DNA of 64,000 bases from positions 6,138,001 through 6,202,000 of the forward strand of contig NGZR01000003.1 of assembly GCA_002197995.1 (NCBI GenBank), read 5' to 3'. The translations under genes and the position numbers were made by a program. The notes beneath the pieces are model-generated. The model made no database searches. It worked only from the letters and a program-made list of their open reading frames with translations, and had not been told where the DNA came from. Origin of the DNA: Gaeumannomyces sp. JS-464 (taxonomy: Eukaryota > Ascomycota > Sordariomycetes > Magnaporthales > Magnaporthaceae). Positions 23,093 to 34,176 of this stretch are shown here, piece by piece (within the stretch, counting starts at the first letter, position 1; every line of letters starts with the position of its first letter).

Positions 23093-23926
23093 ATGCCTCT
23101 TCTCGCAAAGCTTGGCTCTCTGCTCATGCTGGCGGCCGCCACTGTAGGCTTTCTTTCTTTTTTTTTTTTTTTTTTTCTTTTGCCAGCCCAGCCGGACTAT
23201 CCGCTCCGGAGACCGGGAAAGCTAACCCCAAGATCTATCCGCGTAGCAGGCGAGCCCCCTGGGCATCTACCCACCACACCAGAAGTTCATCAATGGCCAG
23301 ATCGGGTGGCAGGCGGAGCTGACGCCCGGCGCGGCGGCGCGGCGCCAACGTCACGCTGCACGGCACCCTCGAAGCGGTCCGCACGCAGCTGCTGCAGCTG
23401 AATCCCAACTATGACCACGGGTTCCCGGCCGCGCAACAGCAGCACGGGAGACACCGCCGCCGCCACCGCCACCGCTCTCTGGTGGATCGCGCGCCCGAAA
23501 ACAAGTGCTGCAGGCCCGACGGGAGCTTCGCACAGGCCGTGCCCGTCGCCGAGGCGGTCGCTTACCTGCGCAACCACTACGGCACGGCCTGGAACGAGGC
23601 CGCGACGTGCGGGCGCGTGAGCTGCTCGTACAACGCGGCTATAGACTGGTGTAACGACGTAGGCCAAACCCGTTGTTCTCTTTGTTGTTTTTGTTCTCTT
23701 TTTTCCCTCCTCCCAGTTCCGGCATGGCCCCGCTTGAGAGATCTTTGTCCCTCGGTGGCGCTCTGACATTTCTCACCAGACCCCTTCTCTCAAATCAATC
23801 GATTGGGTTGACCTGGCGGATGCGGTCCAGGCCCTCGCCGACGGGTGCAGCAGGAAGTCGGTCGGGATTGTGGCTCGGGAGCACGTCAAGGGTGTTCGCA
23901 TTTCTGTAGGCGGTGCTGTGTGCTGA
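23093..23926 (+). CDS. Small secreted cysteine-rich protein
   Basis: Three exons: 23093-23143, 23247-23658 and 23780-23926. The first exon encodes a signal peptide (MPLLAKLGSLLMLAAAT); exon 2 opens QASPLGIYPPHQKFINGQIGW. Later come NKCCRPDGSFAQAVPVAEAV, then CGRVSCSYNAAIDWCND, the pattern of many fungal secreted proteins, and exon 3 ends with DGCSRK and GGAVC. No known catalytic motif; an effector or extracellular role is an inference. Frame breaks near 23330-23341 in a GC run: WQAELTPG and NVTLHGTLEAVRTQLLQL are one base apart. Removing one base gives 202 residues. Intron 1 contains a 19-base T run (23158-23176). The alternative is a decayed gene, but the conserved reading after the break and good splice sites argue against it. 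Confidence 0.65.
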
Positions 23927-24680
23927 CTACCTATTGGTAAACGTCCGGGTTTGACAAATTGGATAAGGGGGGATGTTCATTTTTACAAGTGATGCTATCG
24001 GCGGCCCAATGACTGGAAACTTCAACGCTTGCGATTGATGACGGGTAAATTCAGGTTGGACAAAGTTGGCCCTGGCTCTTGGCTGCTTAACAAGTAATTG
24101 TATAATTAGGATAACTGGGTCTTGATAGTTCTAAAGGGGCTCGGGATGCTGAGTACCACATTCACAATGTGGTTGCTTCAATGTCGGGTTGCAAAAACAT
24201 GGCTTTGACTCTTGCTGCCGCCAAACCGCCCCACTTTGTTCTCAGGAGTGACCCCTGACTCACTTGGGGATGCTGGCCCGAGCAAGACGGCGGCCACAGC
24301 CTCAAGTTGGAAAATCCAAAAGCATCGTTGCAACTATCGCTTTCCCAGTCCTTGAATGCCGCGTCTGTTTAGTGCGCGATGGCGACATTCTCGTAGTGGA
24401 TTGATAGGGGCCGTTGCCTAGAAAGCGTAGAGCAAACCCCCTTAAGCACCTCGTTGCCGCTTTGGATGATGTGAACACGATTTTTCCATCGCGTGATTTA
24501 CTCGATTCAGGGTGTCGTATCTCTCGCTACCTCTACGCCTGTCTCTCTGTTCTCATCGTGGCATCCATCATGGCCATATGGGAGGGCTTTCCAAATGCTC
24601 AGACGCTCGAGATTGCCTCATCTACCCGCGAATCGAGTCGGCCGTAGCCCCGCAAGCCCCAAATTGAAAGAGGAGCGCTG
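23927..24680. other. Convergent intergenic region
   Basis: 0.75 kb between the secreted-protein gene and the CCDC25-like gene, both ending here. No gene, RNA or repeat recognised. Confidence 0.5.
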
Positions 24681-25787
24681 TCACATAAAGTCGTCTTCCC
24701 AGTTCTCGTCGCGGTTCTGGTTGCTAGAAGCCTCCATGTTCTCCTCAGAGAAGATGTCGTCGTAGGCGTGATCCTTCTGCCACTTCTTCTCGCTCCGCTC
24801 ATTGGCAATACGGGCTTCCTCCTTGCGCTGTAAGAGCGGAAAACGTTAGAACATGAATTAGGGAAATTTCTAGGGGTGTTTTTGAACGCACCCGCTGCTG
24901 TTGTGCCGACTGGTCCCGTTTCCGGAGCTCACGTAAATGGTCATCTTTCTCCTGCTTCAGATCCGGATGCTTCTCCTCCTTGGTCTTGTTGAGCCTGTTG
25001 ACTATGGGGTTCTCCCTCTGGGGGACCAGGATCCTCTTGACCTTTTTATGGTCGTGGAAGCTGACCTGACCAACATCCATGCTGCCGTCCTTCTTGAGGT
25101 TGGACCAGGGAGTGTAGATGATGGTGACGTTGTCCTTCTTGTTCCCTGGAAGCGACAGGGAGTTGAGCAGGCCGGGCACTTATCAGCTGCCGCTTGGAAG
25201 CGTCGACGGGTGGTGAGCACCCACCTTCAATCGAGTTTGCCTTGGTCAACTGGGCCAGGTCCTGGAGCAGAGGTTCAGGGACGGCATCCCAGGTCTCGCC
25301 CTCTCGCAACCTCAAATAAATATGGGCGCTGGAGAGCTTGTCCACGTGGAACTGTGGCAATATGGTAATGCCGTGTGAGAGGGCTGTAACAGTAAAATAA
25401 ACATAGACAAAGGACTCGAAGACAGGCAACAGGTTTCTGTCATACCCTAGGTACGTCATGAATAAGCCCCCGAACGGACCAGCATTCTCTTGGTATTGAT
25501 AGCGGTCGCTTCGGCCGGAGCAGAGGAAAGAGGGGAGAATAAGATGGAAGACGAAAGCTTACCAGACGTCCTCTTCCCAGCCATGCTTGATCAGATCCTC
25601 ATCTGTTGTTTTTGGGGGACAAGAAGGAACCAGGACGTCAGATATGCATCACGGATTTAGGGCTGTCGAGTGAGCGCTCCACCTGCAATTGCAGACTAGG
25701 AATCGACGACGTACTCTCGTACTTGTCCTTGCCGACATAGATGAAGGCTGCGGGGTCCACGGCCTTGGACGTGAAGTAGTAGACCAT
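24681..25787 (-). CDS. JLP2: CCDC25/Jlp2-like NFACT-R domain protein
   Basis: Homologue of human CCDC25 and yeast Jlp2, small proteins made of the NFACT-R (DUF814) domain plus a charged coiled coil. Exons 25787-25715, 25602-25563, 25351-25225, 25145-24892 and 24827-24681. It reads [19 protein letters not shown], spliced to [14 protein letters not shown], then [39 protein letters not shown] and [20 protein letters not shown], ending in WEDDFM. NFACT-R domains are linked to RNA or ribosome quality control; human CCDC25 has also been reported as a DNA sensor. At the exon 3 acceptor (25352) one G is missing: TG joins TTCCAC, whereas the conserved Trp needs TGG. Total is 641 bases, one short of 214 codons. 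Length of 213 residues matches the family. Confidence 0.9.
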
Positions 25788-26201
25788 GGCTGCGACTTCG
25801 CTGGCCGTGTCACCTGGGTCAATCTTAAACGGTGCGGCTGATATTTTGGGTTCGTCGTTGGCAGGGAATTGGCAATTGAGCCAAGAGGAGGGAGTGTCAG
25901 GCGTCTGCGTGCCTTTTGTTCCGCAGCTGTCCCTCCGCGTTGACGAGGCTGCGGTGTGGGGTAGCTGAGCTCCTCGATGGAAAAAGTGGACCGAAGATTT
26001 GCCGGGTGGTGGTGGTGGTGCGCTCGGCCAAAATTCGACATCGCGAGCAACACCAGCCGTCCAGCGCAGAGCTCCAGGCTCTCCAATTGCCGGCACAACC
26101 AATCGCACCAAACATAAATCGATACCGGCCGATCGGCTCCCCGTCGAACCTCCATCTATCGGACCCGGCACGAGGCCCGACCCGGGCCCACATAAGCAGC
26201 A
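25788..26201. promoter_or_regulatory. Short divergent promoter, CCDC25-like and MRPL9
   Basis: 414 bases separate the two ATGs of divergently transcribed genes, so they probably share a bidirectional promoter. No individual element identified. Confidence 0.5.
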
Positions 26202-27377
26202 ATGGCGCCCAGGCTGCCGACCCGGAGCTGGTCGGCGCTGCTGCCACAGCTCGAGGCCAGCCTCGGCCTGCAACACCCCACACCGACGGCGACCCAATCA
26301 GCAGCAGCCAACACGGCGCTCCTCGGCGCCAGGACTCCGACGTCCCTCCTGCTGCTGCCGCGGACGGCCAAGCGCGGCGTCAAGTACGGCTGGAGCACGC
26401 TCCCCAAGCGGGCGGCCAAGCCCACGCGCTTCAACCAGCAGACGGCCGGGATCCCGGCGCCGACGACGGGCCCCGCGGCGGCGCTCAAGCGGCGGGAGAA
26501 CACAACGCCCGTGCGGACGGGCGTGCTGGCCGTCAAGAAGGGCATGACGGGCTTCTACACGCGCCGCGGCACCCGCATCCCCTGCACCGTCCTGCAACTC
26601 GAGGCCGTGCAGGTGCTGCACAACAAGACGCGCGAGTCCAACGGCTACTGGGCCGTCCAGGTCGGCGCCGGCCCCAAGCGCCCCGCCACCGTCGCGGCCC
26701 CGCAGCTCGGCTACTTCGAGGCCAAGGGCGTCGAGCCCAAGCAGCACGTGGCCGAGTTCAAGGTCCGCGGCCCCGACGGCCTGCTGCCCGTCGGCGTCCA
26801 GCTCATGCCCGACTGGTTCCACATCGGCCAGTGGGTCGACGTGCGCGGCACCAGCCGCGGCATGGGCTTCGCCGGCGGCATGAAGCGCCACGGCTTCGCC
26901 GGCCAGCCGGCCTCGCACGGCAACTCGCTCAACCACCGCACCATCGGCTCGGCGGGGCCCTCGCAGGGCAGCGGCTCCAGGGTGCTGCCCGGCAAGAAGA
27001 TGCCGGGCCGCATGGGCGGCGAGCAGGCCACGGTCCAGAACTTGGCCGTGCTCCGCGTCGACAACGAGCTGGGCATCGTCGTCGTCAAGGGCGCCGTCGC
27101 CGGCCCCAAGGGCGGCCTGGTCAAGATCCAGGACGCCGTCAAGAAGCCCCCGCCGCCCGAGGACTGGGTCCGCACCTCGAGGGAGGCCGTCCTGTCCCGT
27201 CGGCCGAACCACGGCGAGCTGCTCGAGGCCGCCCGCAAGAGGCACCTAGAGCTCAAGGAGGAGAGGAGGTCGGGCAGGATAGAGGAGCTCGTCGCCCAGC
27301 ATGCCCCGCAGAAGGGCCCTACTGTAGAGGACCTTGCCTTTGAACAAATAAGCTCAGAGGAGCTGGCTGTCGAGTAA
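26202..27377 (+). CDS. MRPL9: Mitochondrial large-subunit ribosomal protein uL3m
   Basis: Single-exon, 391-residue homologue of yeast Mrpl9 (bacterial L3). Signature sequences are GVLAVKKGMTGFYTRRGTRI, FHIGQWVDVRGTSRGMGFAG and the L3 loop GSGSRVLPGKKMPGRMGGEQ. The first ~60 residues are Ala/Thr/Arg-rich without acidic clusters, a mitochondrial targeting sequence. It forms part of the peptidyl-transferase neighbourhood of the mitoribosome. Very high GC at third positions makes an open frame of nearly the same length in the +2 frame (25916-27343), which is a shadow. Divergent from the CCDC25-like gene and convergent with COA1. Confidence 0.97.
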   Translation: MAPRLPTRSWSALLPQLEASLGLQHPTPTATQSAAANTALLGARTPTSLLLLPRTAKRGVKYGWSTLPKRAAKPTRFNQQTAGIPAPTTGPAAALKRRENTTPVRTGVLAVKKGMTGFYTRRGTRIPCTVLQLEAVQVLHNKTRESNGYWAVQVGAGPKRPATVAAPQLGYFEAKGVEPKQHVAEFKVRGPDGLLPVGVQLMPDWFHIGQWVDVRGTSRGMGFAGGMKRHGFAGQPASHGNSLNHRTIGSAGPSQGSGSRVLPGKKMPGRMGGEQATVQNLAVLRVDNELGIVVVKGAVAGPKGGLVKIQDAVKKPPPPEDWVRTSREAVLSRRPNHGELLEAARKRHLELKEERRSGRIEELVAQHAPQKGPTVEDLAFEQISSEELAVE

Positions 27378-27631
27378 AATAGGGCTTAATTTCAGGGGTA
27401 TTATTATGGCTGTAGATGGCCAAAACATGCTCGAAATGATACCCTTGTTGTAGTATATATCACGCGGACATGTAATGCTCCTGTGTTTCTTGTATTTCTG
27501 TTGTACATGTACTTCTAACGGAAGCATGACTGGCGGGCTTCGCTGAAGAAAAAGGAGTATAGACACAAGAGGATATCCCGCGCATGCCCGTTTGGGCAAC
27601 ACTCTGCAGACCAGGTACCAGTCAAACCGCC

Positions 27632-28361
27632 TTATTTCTTGTTCATCTGCCTAAACCCCCTAGTGGTGGGCTCGTCGTCGTCGTCAAAGTAGCCGTCCAG
27701 GCCCTTGTCGACCTGGATGCCCCTGAAGGGGTCGCTGCCGGCGAGCAGGTCGATCTTTGTGCCGTCGGCGCGCTCGAGGCTCCACTCGGTGGTCTCGAAC
27801 ATGCCGCGGGCGGTGGGCCGGGTGCTGGCGAAGCGCATGACGGCGGCGTTGCGGGTGCCCTTGACGGCGAAGCTGATGTCGATGCGGCCATGCAGCTGGT
27901 TCATCTCGCCGCTGATCCAGGGGATCTGCTGCTTGAAGTAGATCTCGTCGCCCAGGTACTCGCGCGCCTCGGGCGACACGCGCAGCGCGTACAGCGTCGA
28001 AGACACCACGGGGCTCGACATCTTTTGGTAGTTGAAGATGGCGACGCTGCAGGCGCCGATGATGGCGAGGAAGATGGGAAGCGTGCGCGACCAGCGGAAC
28101 TGGGTGGATTCGACGTCTGTTTTTTTTTGTTGTTGTGTCGCTCTTGTTAGAGGTGTGTGACACTCCCCGGCCTCCGGCTCGGCCTCGCCCTCATCAGCCG
28201 CACTTACCGGGAAGCTCCCGATCGGCGCGGCGCTCCATCAGCGGGCCATCGCCGGGCTTGGGCGCCGCAGACAGGCCCCGCCGCTGACCCAGCACAAGGC
28301 GCCTCGAGGCCGGCGTCCTCAGCAGGAGGCAGGCCCGCCTGCTTGATATCCTTGGCAGCAT
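27632..28361 (-). CDS. COA1: Cytochrome c oxidase assembly factor COA1
   Basis: Two exons, 28361-28208 and 28116-27632, give 639 bases and 212 residues in frame. Exon 1 is an Arg/Leu/Ser-rich mitochondrial presequence (MLPRISSRRACLLLRTPA). Exon 2 starts DVESTQFRWSRTLP, followed by a single membrane helix IFLAIIGACSVAIFNYQK, then the conserved domain: VVSSTLYALRVSPEAREYLG, QIPWISGEMNQLHGRIDISF and FETTEWSLERADG. Coa1 is an inner-membrane protein that works with Shy1/SURF1 and Mss51 in early Cox1 assembly. An Asp-rich stretch (DDDDEP) and basic C-terminus end the protein. 371 bases separate its ATG from the next gene's, again a head-to-head pair. Confidence 0.93.
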
Positions 28362-28732
28362 GTTTTCGGGGTTCTAATCTGAATGCCGACGTCGTCGTCG
28401 TCGTCGGAACCGGCCCAGAGCAAAATCAGCCCACAGCCTTTGATGCGCCTGCGACTTTGCTATCCAATCTTATCACCGCTGCCCCACTTTCGTCACAGCA
28501 GGAGTGGGTCAGCCGCGTGGGAGCTCTTTGATTGCGAAACGGCGCGCCCAAATCAACGGCAACGACACAACGTCATCAGCGCCCTGCGGGAGAGCAATGG
28601 CGGGTCAGTGCGGCCGCTCAACATCAAACAAGGGGTTCCAGCTCGTCACCATCCACCGTCATCGTCGTCGTCGTCGCCAGTGCTAGACTTCAACACTGCT
28701 TTGCCCAACCCCAAACCAGACGGCATACAACA
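28362..28732. promoter_or_regulatory. Short divergent promoter, COA1 and membrane protein
   Basis: 371 bases between two divergent start codons, so promoter elements for both genes must lie here or inside the transcribed parts. Nothing specific identified. Confidence 0.45.
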
Positions 28733-29599
28733 ATGTCGGCCATCCCGCGCAGCGCGACGGCGCGTCTGCGCAAGACCTTCCAGTACCCGACAGACGACTC
28801 GTCCTTCTCAGACTCGCCCGAGATCCTCGACGAAGATGGTGCGTTGTTCTCCCCCGACGCAAAAGTCCAGTGAGGGGAAACCCGCTCGCTGACATCACCA
28901 CCACCCACCGCCTCCCCCCGGATCAGAACAAGACAACCTGATCCAAACGCTGGCCGAGCAAAACGAGGCCCGCAACCGCCAGTTCCGCCTCGTCCTGCTC
29001 GCCCTGCCCGCCCTCTCGGCGCTGCCCTACCTGCTCGGCATCCGCCTGCTCCTCCTGCCCGCCTCCCTGCTCCCGACCCTGCTCTCCCTCAGCTCGCTCG
29101 CCTCGACCGCCTGGCTCCTCTACCGCCAAGACCCGACCGAGACGGGCATCCCACGGCTCGACGCCTGGGCCGCCGCCCCCGCCCGCCGCCGCAGCGACCC
29201 CACCATCACGCCCGGCGGCGACGATGATGACGACGACACCTCTGCCTCCGCCTCGACCCCTCTATCCCCGCCGCCCGCCGCCGCCAGCGCCAGCGCCGCC
29301 ACTCGTCCTTCTCGCTCCCGGGCGCCCCGGGCGTGCAGCAGCAGCGGTCGCCGCTGGAGACGCACCTGCCGCTGCTCAACGCGGCGCTGTGCGCCGTGCT
29401 GCTGCTCATGGGCCTGGTGATCGCGCGGGGAGGCCGCGGCCGCGGCGACGGCGACGGCGCCGCCCGCCTCGGCCGCGCCGTGCTCGCCTGCCTCCCCGCG
29501 GTCGTGTACGCCGTCGTCGTCGCCGCCAAGCTCGTCATGGCCAGCGTCGACCCGGAGGCCGAGCTGAGCGCACTGAGGTACGAGGCCAAGGGCGCGTAG
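28733..29599 (+). CDS. Uncharacterised multi-pass membrane protein
   Basis: Exons 28733-28838 and 28927-29599. N-terminus MSAIPRSATARLRKTFQYPT, then Ser/Asp/Glu-rich up to DEDEQDNLIQTLAEQNEARN. Two hydrophobic helices follow (LVLLALPALSALPYLLGIRL and SLLPTLLSLSSLASTAWLLY), then a hydrophilic, Asp-rich loop, and two more helices (LLNAALCAVLLLMGLVIA and VLACLPAVVYAVVVAAKLVM), ending YEAKGA. The frame shifts by one missing base between 29238 and 29252; spliced total 779 becomes 780 when restored, i.e. 259 residues. I do not recognise a named family; the layout resembles unstudied fungal four-helix membrane proteins. Head-to-head with COA1. Confidence 0.7.
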
Positions 29600-30091
29600 G
29601 GGGGTGGCTAGGGAGGGGCTTGGGGAATGTAAAACAGGCTCACGCCCGGTTTCTTCTTTTGTATCGTAGCCTGCCTCCACTTTCTGCTGCTTTCAAGTTT
29701 GATGAATGAATTACGAATCGTGATTTTTGTCTCTCCCTTCATATCATGCATGCCATGCGTGCTGGTCCTTTGCGAAGGGACAGGAAGAGGGAAACGAAAA
29801 GGTATTGCTTAATGTAATATTGATGCTTGAGTATTGCGCCTAGCAAGAGTATTCCATACAAATCCAGAGAACACTCCGTTAGGCGAGACTCTTGTGCAAA
29901 CCCCCAGTACGTCGCCCCGAGGCCACGAGATACGGCTACACCATGCGGGCTTGTTATTACTTAGATAATCAGCGCCCACGACGCAGATCCAGGCTGGTCC
30001 AATGAGGAACCAGTTTCCTTTTTGTACCTAGAAGTCCGCAAATACAAAGGCAAGAGAATCGCGATCAACACACCATCCCTCACCTAGAGAC
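29600..30091. other. Convergent 3' intergenic region
   Basis: Between the membrane-protein gene and the PHO81 3' end. No gene or repeat recognised. Confidence 0.5.
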
Positions 30092-33000
30092 TCACGCATC
30101 TATCGTCTCGTTGAACCGTAGCACGCCGTTGGATTTGAGCATGCCGTCCACGCCCTTAGGAGGGCGGACGAAGGGGTCCGCAAAAGGCCCCGCGGGTTCT
30201 TGTGGCCTCTCCCGAGACTTGTCGACCACGAGCGCCAGGCCATGCGACTTGATGGCATCCACGAGCGCAGGCACCATGTCCTATCGTTGATGACAGACAT
30301 CAAGTTAGCCACTCCCGCTTCTCCAAGCCAGATAACACACATGACCGCAAGAGGGAGGCAACCTACCAGCAGGCGAGAGCAACATATCAAACCCATGAAA
30401 TTGTTGTTCTGTGCCGTCCTGACCATCTCCTTGATCGACGACGTCCTGCTGCCGCATGCCCGGATCACATCCGGCGGCGGCATGGCGGCTGCGGCTGCTC
30501 CAGAAGCAGCGCCCGCCCACTCCTCCTGCCCGAGGTCGTTGCAGAGGAAGACGGGGAAGTTGGGCTGCTTCCAGTTAAGCGCGGTGCAGAGGCTGGGGTT
30601 GTACGAGCTGAAGACCACGGAGCGGACGGCGTCAGGGGCCTGCGCCCGCTGGGCACGAGCGTGGTCAAATACCACCATCAGCACGGCGTCGACGAAGCCA
30701 TTCATGTCGGCGCTCGCCCCAGGCTCAGACTCCTCTCCTCCTCCACCGTCGGGTAGATGATCTGCACATTGACGTGCATGCCCGCTGGGAGTACCGCCAG
30801 CGCCTCCTGCAGCGTGATGCCCGACGTTGCCAGGATGCGGTGCACATCCGAGATGCGGTCCAGCGGCAGCGTTGAGATTGCTCCGAGCTCGCTTCTGCCC
30901 GGCGACGATGCCACCGCCGTGACGAACTGATCGTATGCCAGGCGAGAGACCGGGACTTCAACCCCTCCGCAGGCGACCGTCCACGAAGGCCACAGTACCG
31001 GCACTCCATCGCTCGTGTGCTGCACATACAGCCTCACAAAGTCGCCCGAGAGGCTTGACCCGGAGACAAACATGCTAGGCTGACCGTCCAGCTGACTGGT
31101 GGCCTTCCAATACGTCTCGAAATCGGTGATCTCGAGCGGTACCCCCTGGAACGGCTTGATCACTTGCGTGTGAAAGCTGATCTGACCGATGGCGCGGAGC
31201 CTCGGGTCGAAGAGTGGGAGACAGCAGCTTCCCGAGCTGCTCAGCAGCGCCCGGAAGGTGTTGGGGAGCGCAACCGTCTTGGCGATGACCTTGGCGCCGT
31301 AGGTTGGGAAGACGTCAAAGTCCAGCGTGAATGAGTCGAGGTTGTCGATGTGGAAGGAAACAAGGCGGGTATCTTCTTGAAAGGGCAGAATAATATTTTT
31401 CGGGATCACATCCGAAATCTTGGAAGAAATGGTAAGTCGCGCAGCCGGGTACTTGCCGTCGTGGAAGAAAATAAGGGGCTGCTCCCCGCTCTCGTCGAAA
31501 GTCAGCTGTACCACCGTCTTGGTATCGAGGAAGTTGTGGCCATAGCGCCGGAGCGGGATGATCGGGGGAGGGAGCTCGAGGACGGGAATGGCGTCCGGGT
31601 CCAGAGCCATGGGCATAGGCGCACTGCTGCTCCCTAGGCCCGCTGGGGCAAGCGGCGCCGACATGGTTGGCACCATGCCCGGGCTTACCGCCGGCCTGAT
31701 GCGGTTGAACGGGCTTAGGAGCCTCATACACTCCAGGTGGCCCTCCCAGGCCGCGTAGTACATCGCCGGGAGGTCCTTCTCGTCCAGGATATTAGGGTCA
31801 ACACCGGCTTCCAGGAGAGCCTGGAGACATGGCACGTTGCCTTCGCTGGCAGCGTGGACGAGCGGGGTCCAACCGTAGAGCTTATCCATCAGGTTGAGAT
31901 CAGCGCCGTACTGCTGGAGCAGGAGAAGCAGATCCGGGGTCTGGCCCGATCTTGCCACCAGGTGCTGTGGGTAAAGCCCCTCTGCGTCAGGCAAGATCTG
32001 GGCGCCATGCTTCAGAAGCAGCTCGACGATCGCCCCAGAGCCATGTTCGCATGCCAGATTCAGGGGCACATGGTCGGTGTCCGAGGCCGGGTCGAGCCGC
32101 GCTGATTTGGTCAGGAGAAGCTGGACACACTCGAGATGACCATGAATTATAGCGTGGATCAGAGGCGTGAAGTTGTCGTGATCGATCAGGTCGATGGTTT
32201 TCGGGCCCGCTGTACAAAGGTTAAACATGACACAGTCAGTATTGTAGCAGAGCGGGCAGTCTGAGCTGGATTACTGTCAAGACCAACTTACCATCAAGAA
32301 GCGCCGCAAGCATGTCGAGACGGCCATGCATGCTGGCATAGTGGAGCGGAACACGGCCATAGACGTCGGTCCTGCTCACCACAACGCCCTTCGCCAGTCC
32401 GTACTGCAGCACGTATGTGTTCCCGTAGATAGTGGACTGGTGGAGACAGTTCCTCTCGTTGATGTCATCCTCCGACTGGATGTCGACGAGCCCGGTGCTC
32501 AAAAGCAGCTCAAGCGACTCCTGGGGGCCCTCGTTGATGGACGCCAGGAATGTGCGCGTGATTCGCTCTCTGAGAGAAGGATCCATGGCCGACGAAGGCT
32601 CCGGGTCCGGTGAAGACCTCATGCGCCCCAGGAGATCACGTAGGGAATCCAGGCTTCCAGACCGTACCGTGTCCAGCAGCAGTGTATCCGCATCTCCCTC
32701 GTCGGTCCCCAGAAGGTGCTGACTGCTCACAACATGCTCACGCTGATCGCCAAAGCTGATCTGGTCGCCGTCTGCCCACGCGCCCAGCTCCTGGAGACTT
32801 GTTGTCGCTTGATCTGATAGTTCGCTGATGACGGTGGCGTTGAAAAATGGCTGAACCTCGACTGCTCTTGACAGGTAAAGCTCCTTGGTCTTGGACTTGG
32901 AAGTCTTATCCCACTTCTTCAGGATCTTGGAAAAGGCCGTGCCGTTGATCGACGAACTGCTGCAGTTTGTTCAGGTCGTTGGCGAACTGCTGGAACCCTC

Positions 33001-33863
33001 CTGGAGAGTTGCGAACTTGGCTATTTTCTTGATATGCCATGGCTTCGAGACTGGACGAGTTTCTTCTTGTCGAGAAGGGTCCGGAGTCTGATCTTGAGCT
33101 GTTGGGAGAATCTTCCAGATCAGACGCATGCTTTCCGGGGATCTTTGTGTCGCGCGAAAGGGGCATGTACGGAAGGGGCAAAGAACGGACCTCGGCTTCC
33201 TTCTGGAGGTAGAAGGCGTTGACCTTCTCTAGTTCACGTTCCTGTGCCGTCGCCTTTAGTAACCCTAGACCCCGAAGGACACTCATTGCGACGGAAAGGG
33301 GGCGTCATCTTACCAGTTGAAAAAAGAATGTCGCCTTGTTTGCCTGAAGGGCAGCTTGGGAGTCTATAGGGCCGGCGGGAGGGTGGCCCCCATTCTGAGC
33401 GCTCAGAACAGGAGTGGCCGAGAGCCTCTTGATGAGCTATATGGCGCATCGTTAGCAGCGCCGAACGGGGCGTCCTGCGGCATGGGACTGGGGCAGCTAG
33501 GGCTTCAGGGAAGTGGCCCCGGTGAACATTTTGGGCAAGGTCACACTGTACGCGTTGCGGCAATGCTTGCTTCTGTGCCTCTGCTGCTGCCCCCGTGGTG
33601 GAATTTCGTCCAGCGGGGGCCGAGAAAAATGGGGTTGGCTCACCTTTTTCAAAGCCTTGTAGTTGACGAAGCTTGCTGCATACTCGGGGACCTCAAGCTG
33701 CCGTTTCTGGATTTGTTTTCCAAACTTCCTGTAGCAGCATGAACTTCAGTTAGCAGCCACATGTCTGCTAGGGAATGTGCTGGCCAAGTGATGGTCACCA
33801 CGCTCCACCACGGCCTTTCCTTCTCTCATCAGGTCGGGCCATCGAGCGTAGGGTTTCTCACAT
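30092..33863 (-). CDS. PHO81: PHO81/NUC-2 phosphate regulator (SPX-ankyrin-GDPD)
   Basis: CDK inhibitor that senses phosphate (through inositol pyrophosphates at its SPX domain) and controls the Pho80-Pho85 kinase and the Pho4/NUC-1 regulon. Exons: 33863-33862 (AT of the start codon), 33728-33644, 33436-33314, 33241-32292, 32209-30367, 30280-30092. Exon 2 completes ATG and reads KFGKQIQKRQLEVPEYAASF, the SPX start; then ANKATFFFQL, ERELEKVNAFYLQKEAEVRS and FSKILKKWDKTSKSKTKELY. Ankyrin repeats span ~370-560 (GRVPLHYASMHGRLDML, NFTPLIHAIIHGHLECVQLL). A GDPD-like C-terminus ends near residue 1064. Two frame breaks: ~32947-32951 (after QQFVD) and the CCCC at 30717-30720 (before ADMNGFVDAVLMV). 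Exon lengths fit exactly after these corrections. CACGTG sites lie upstream. Confidence 0.93.
33729..33861 (-). other. PHO81: Intron splitting the PHO81 start codon
   Basis: 133-base intron: GTGAGA donor directly after AT, GCTAAC branch site about 20 bases before the CTACAG acceptor, then G AAG TTT GG. Splicing creates the only ATG that gives the canonical SPX N-terminus M-K-F-G-K. Confidence 0.7.
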
Positions 33864-34170
33864 AGTGCCTAGGTGGGGCGCAAGTTAAAGGCCGATGGTG
33901 GCAAGGGACCTCTAAAGGGGAATAAGGGTGACAGGCCGGGGGCGAGTCCGAGATAGATGGTTCGAGAAAAACGGGTTACACAAGTCTCTCGGGACGGCCG
34001 CATGCGGGCGCAGCAGAACGAATGGCGGCTTGCAGAATCGTGTTGATCAGTGTCGCACCAACAGGCGTGGGCAACGACTGGCTGTCCGGCGGTTGCTGCT
34101 GCTAAGAAGTTGTGTCAGGGTTCGCCGTGCATTCGTTGAATGGTTGTGAGACGACAATGTGAAAGCCTGG

Positions 34171-34176
34171 CACGTG
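34171..34176. promoter_or_regulatory. CACGTG site upstream of PHO81
   Basis: Palindromic CACGTG (flank GGCACGTGGA), about 310 bases upstream of the PHO81 start. This is the core bound by Pho4/NUC-1 type bHLH factors; PHO81 is itself a Pho4 target in yeast, so feedback control is plausible. Confidence 0.45.

Noticed and set aside
22289..24680. RIP-mutated repeat relic
   Set aside because: Sequence is not strikingly AT-rich or TpA-biased by eye and shows no repeat family remains.
25916..27343. 475-codon open frame overlapping MRPL9
   Set aside because: A shadow frame in GC-rich codons; the ribosomal protein frame is conserved and complete.
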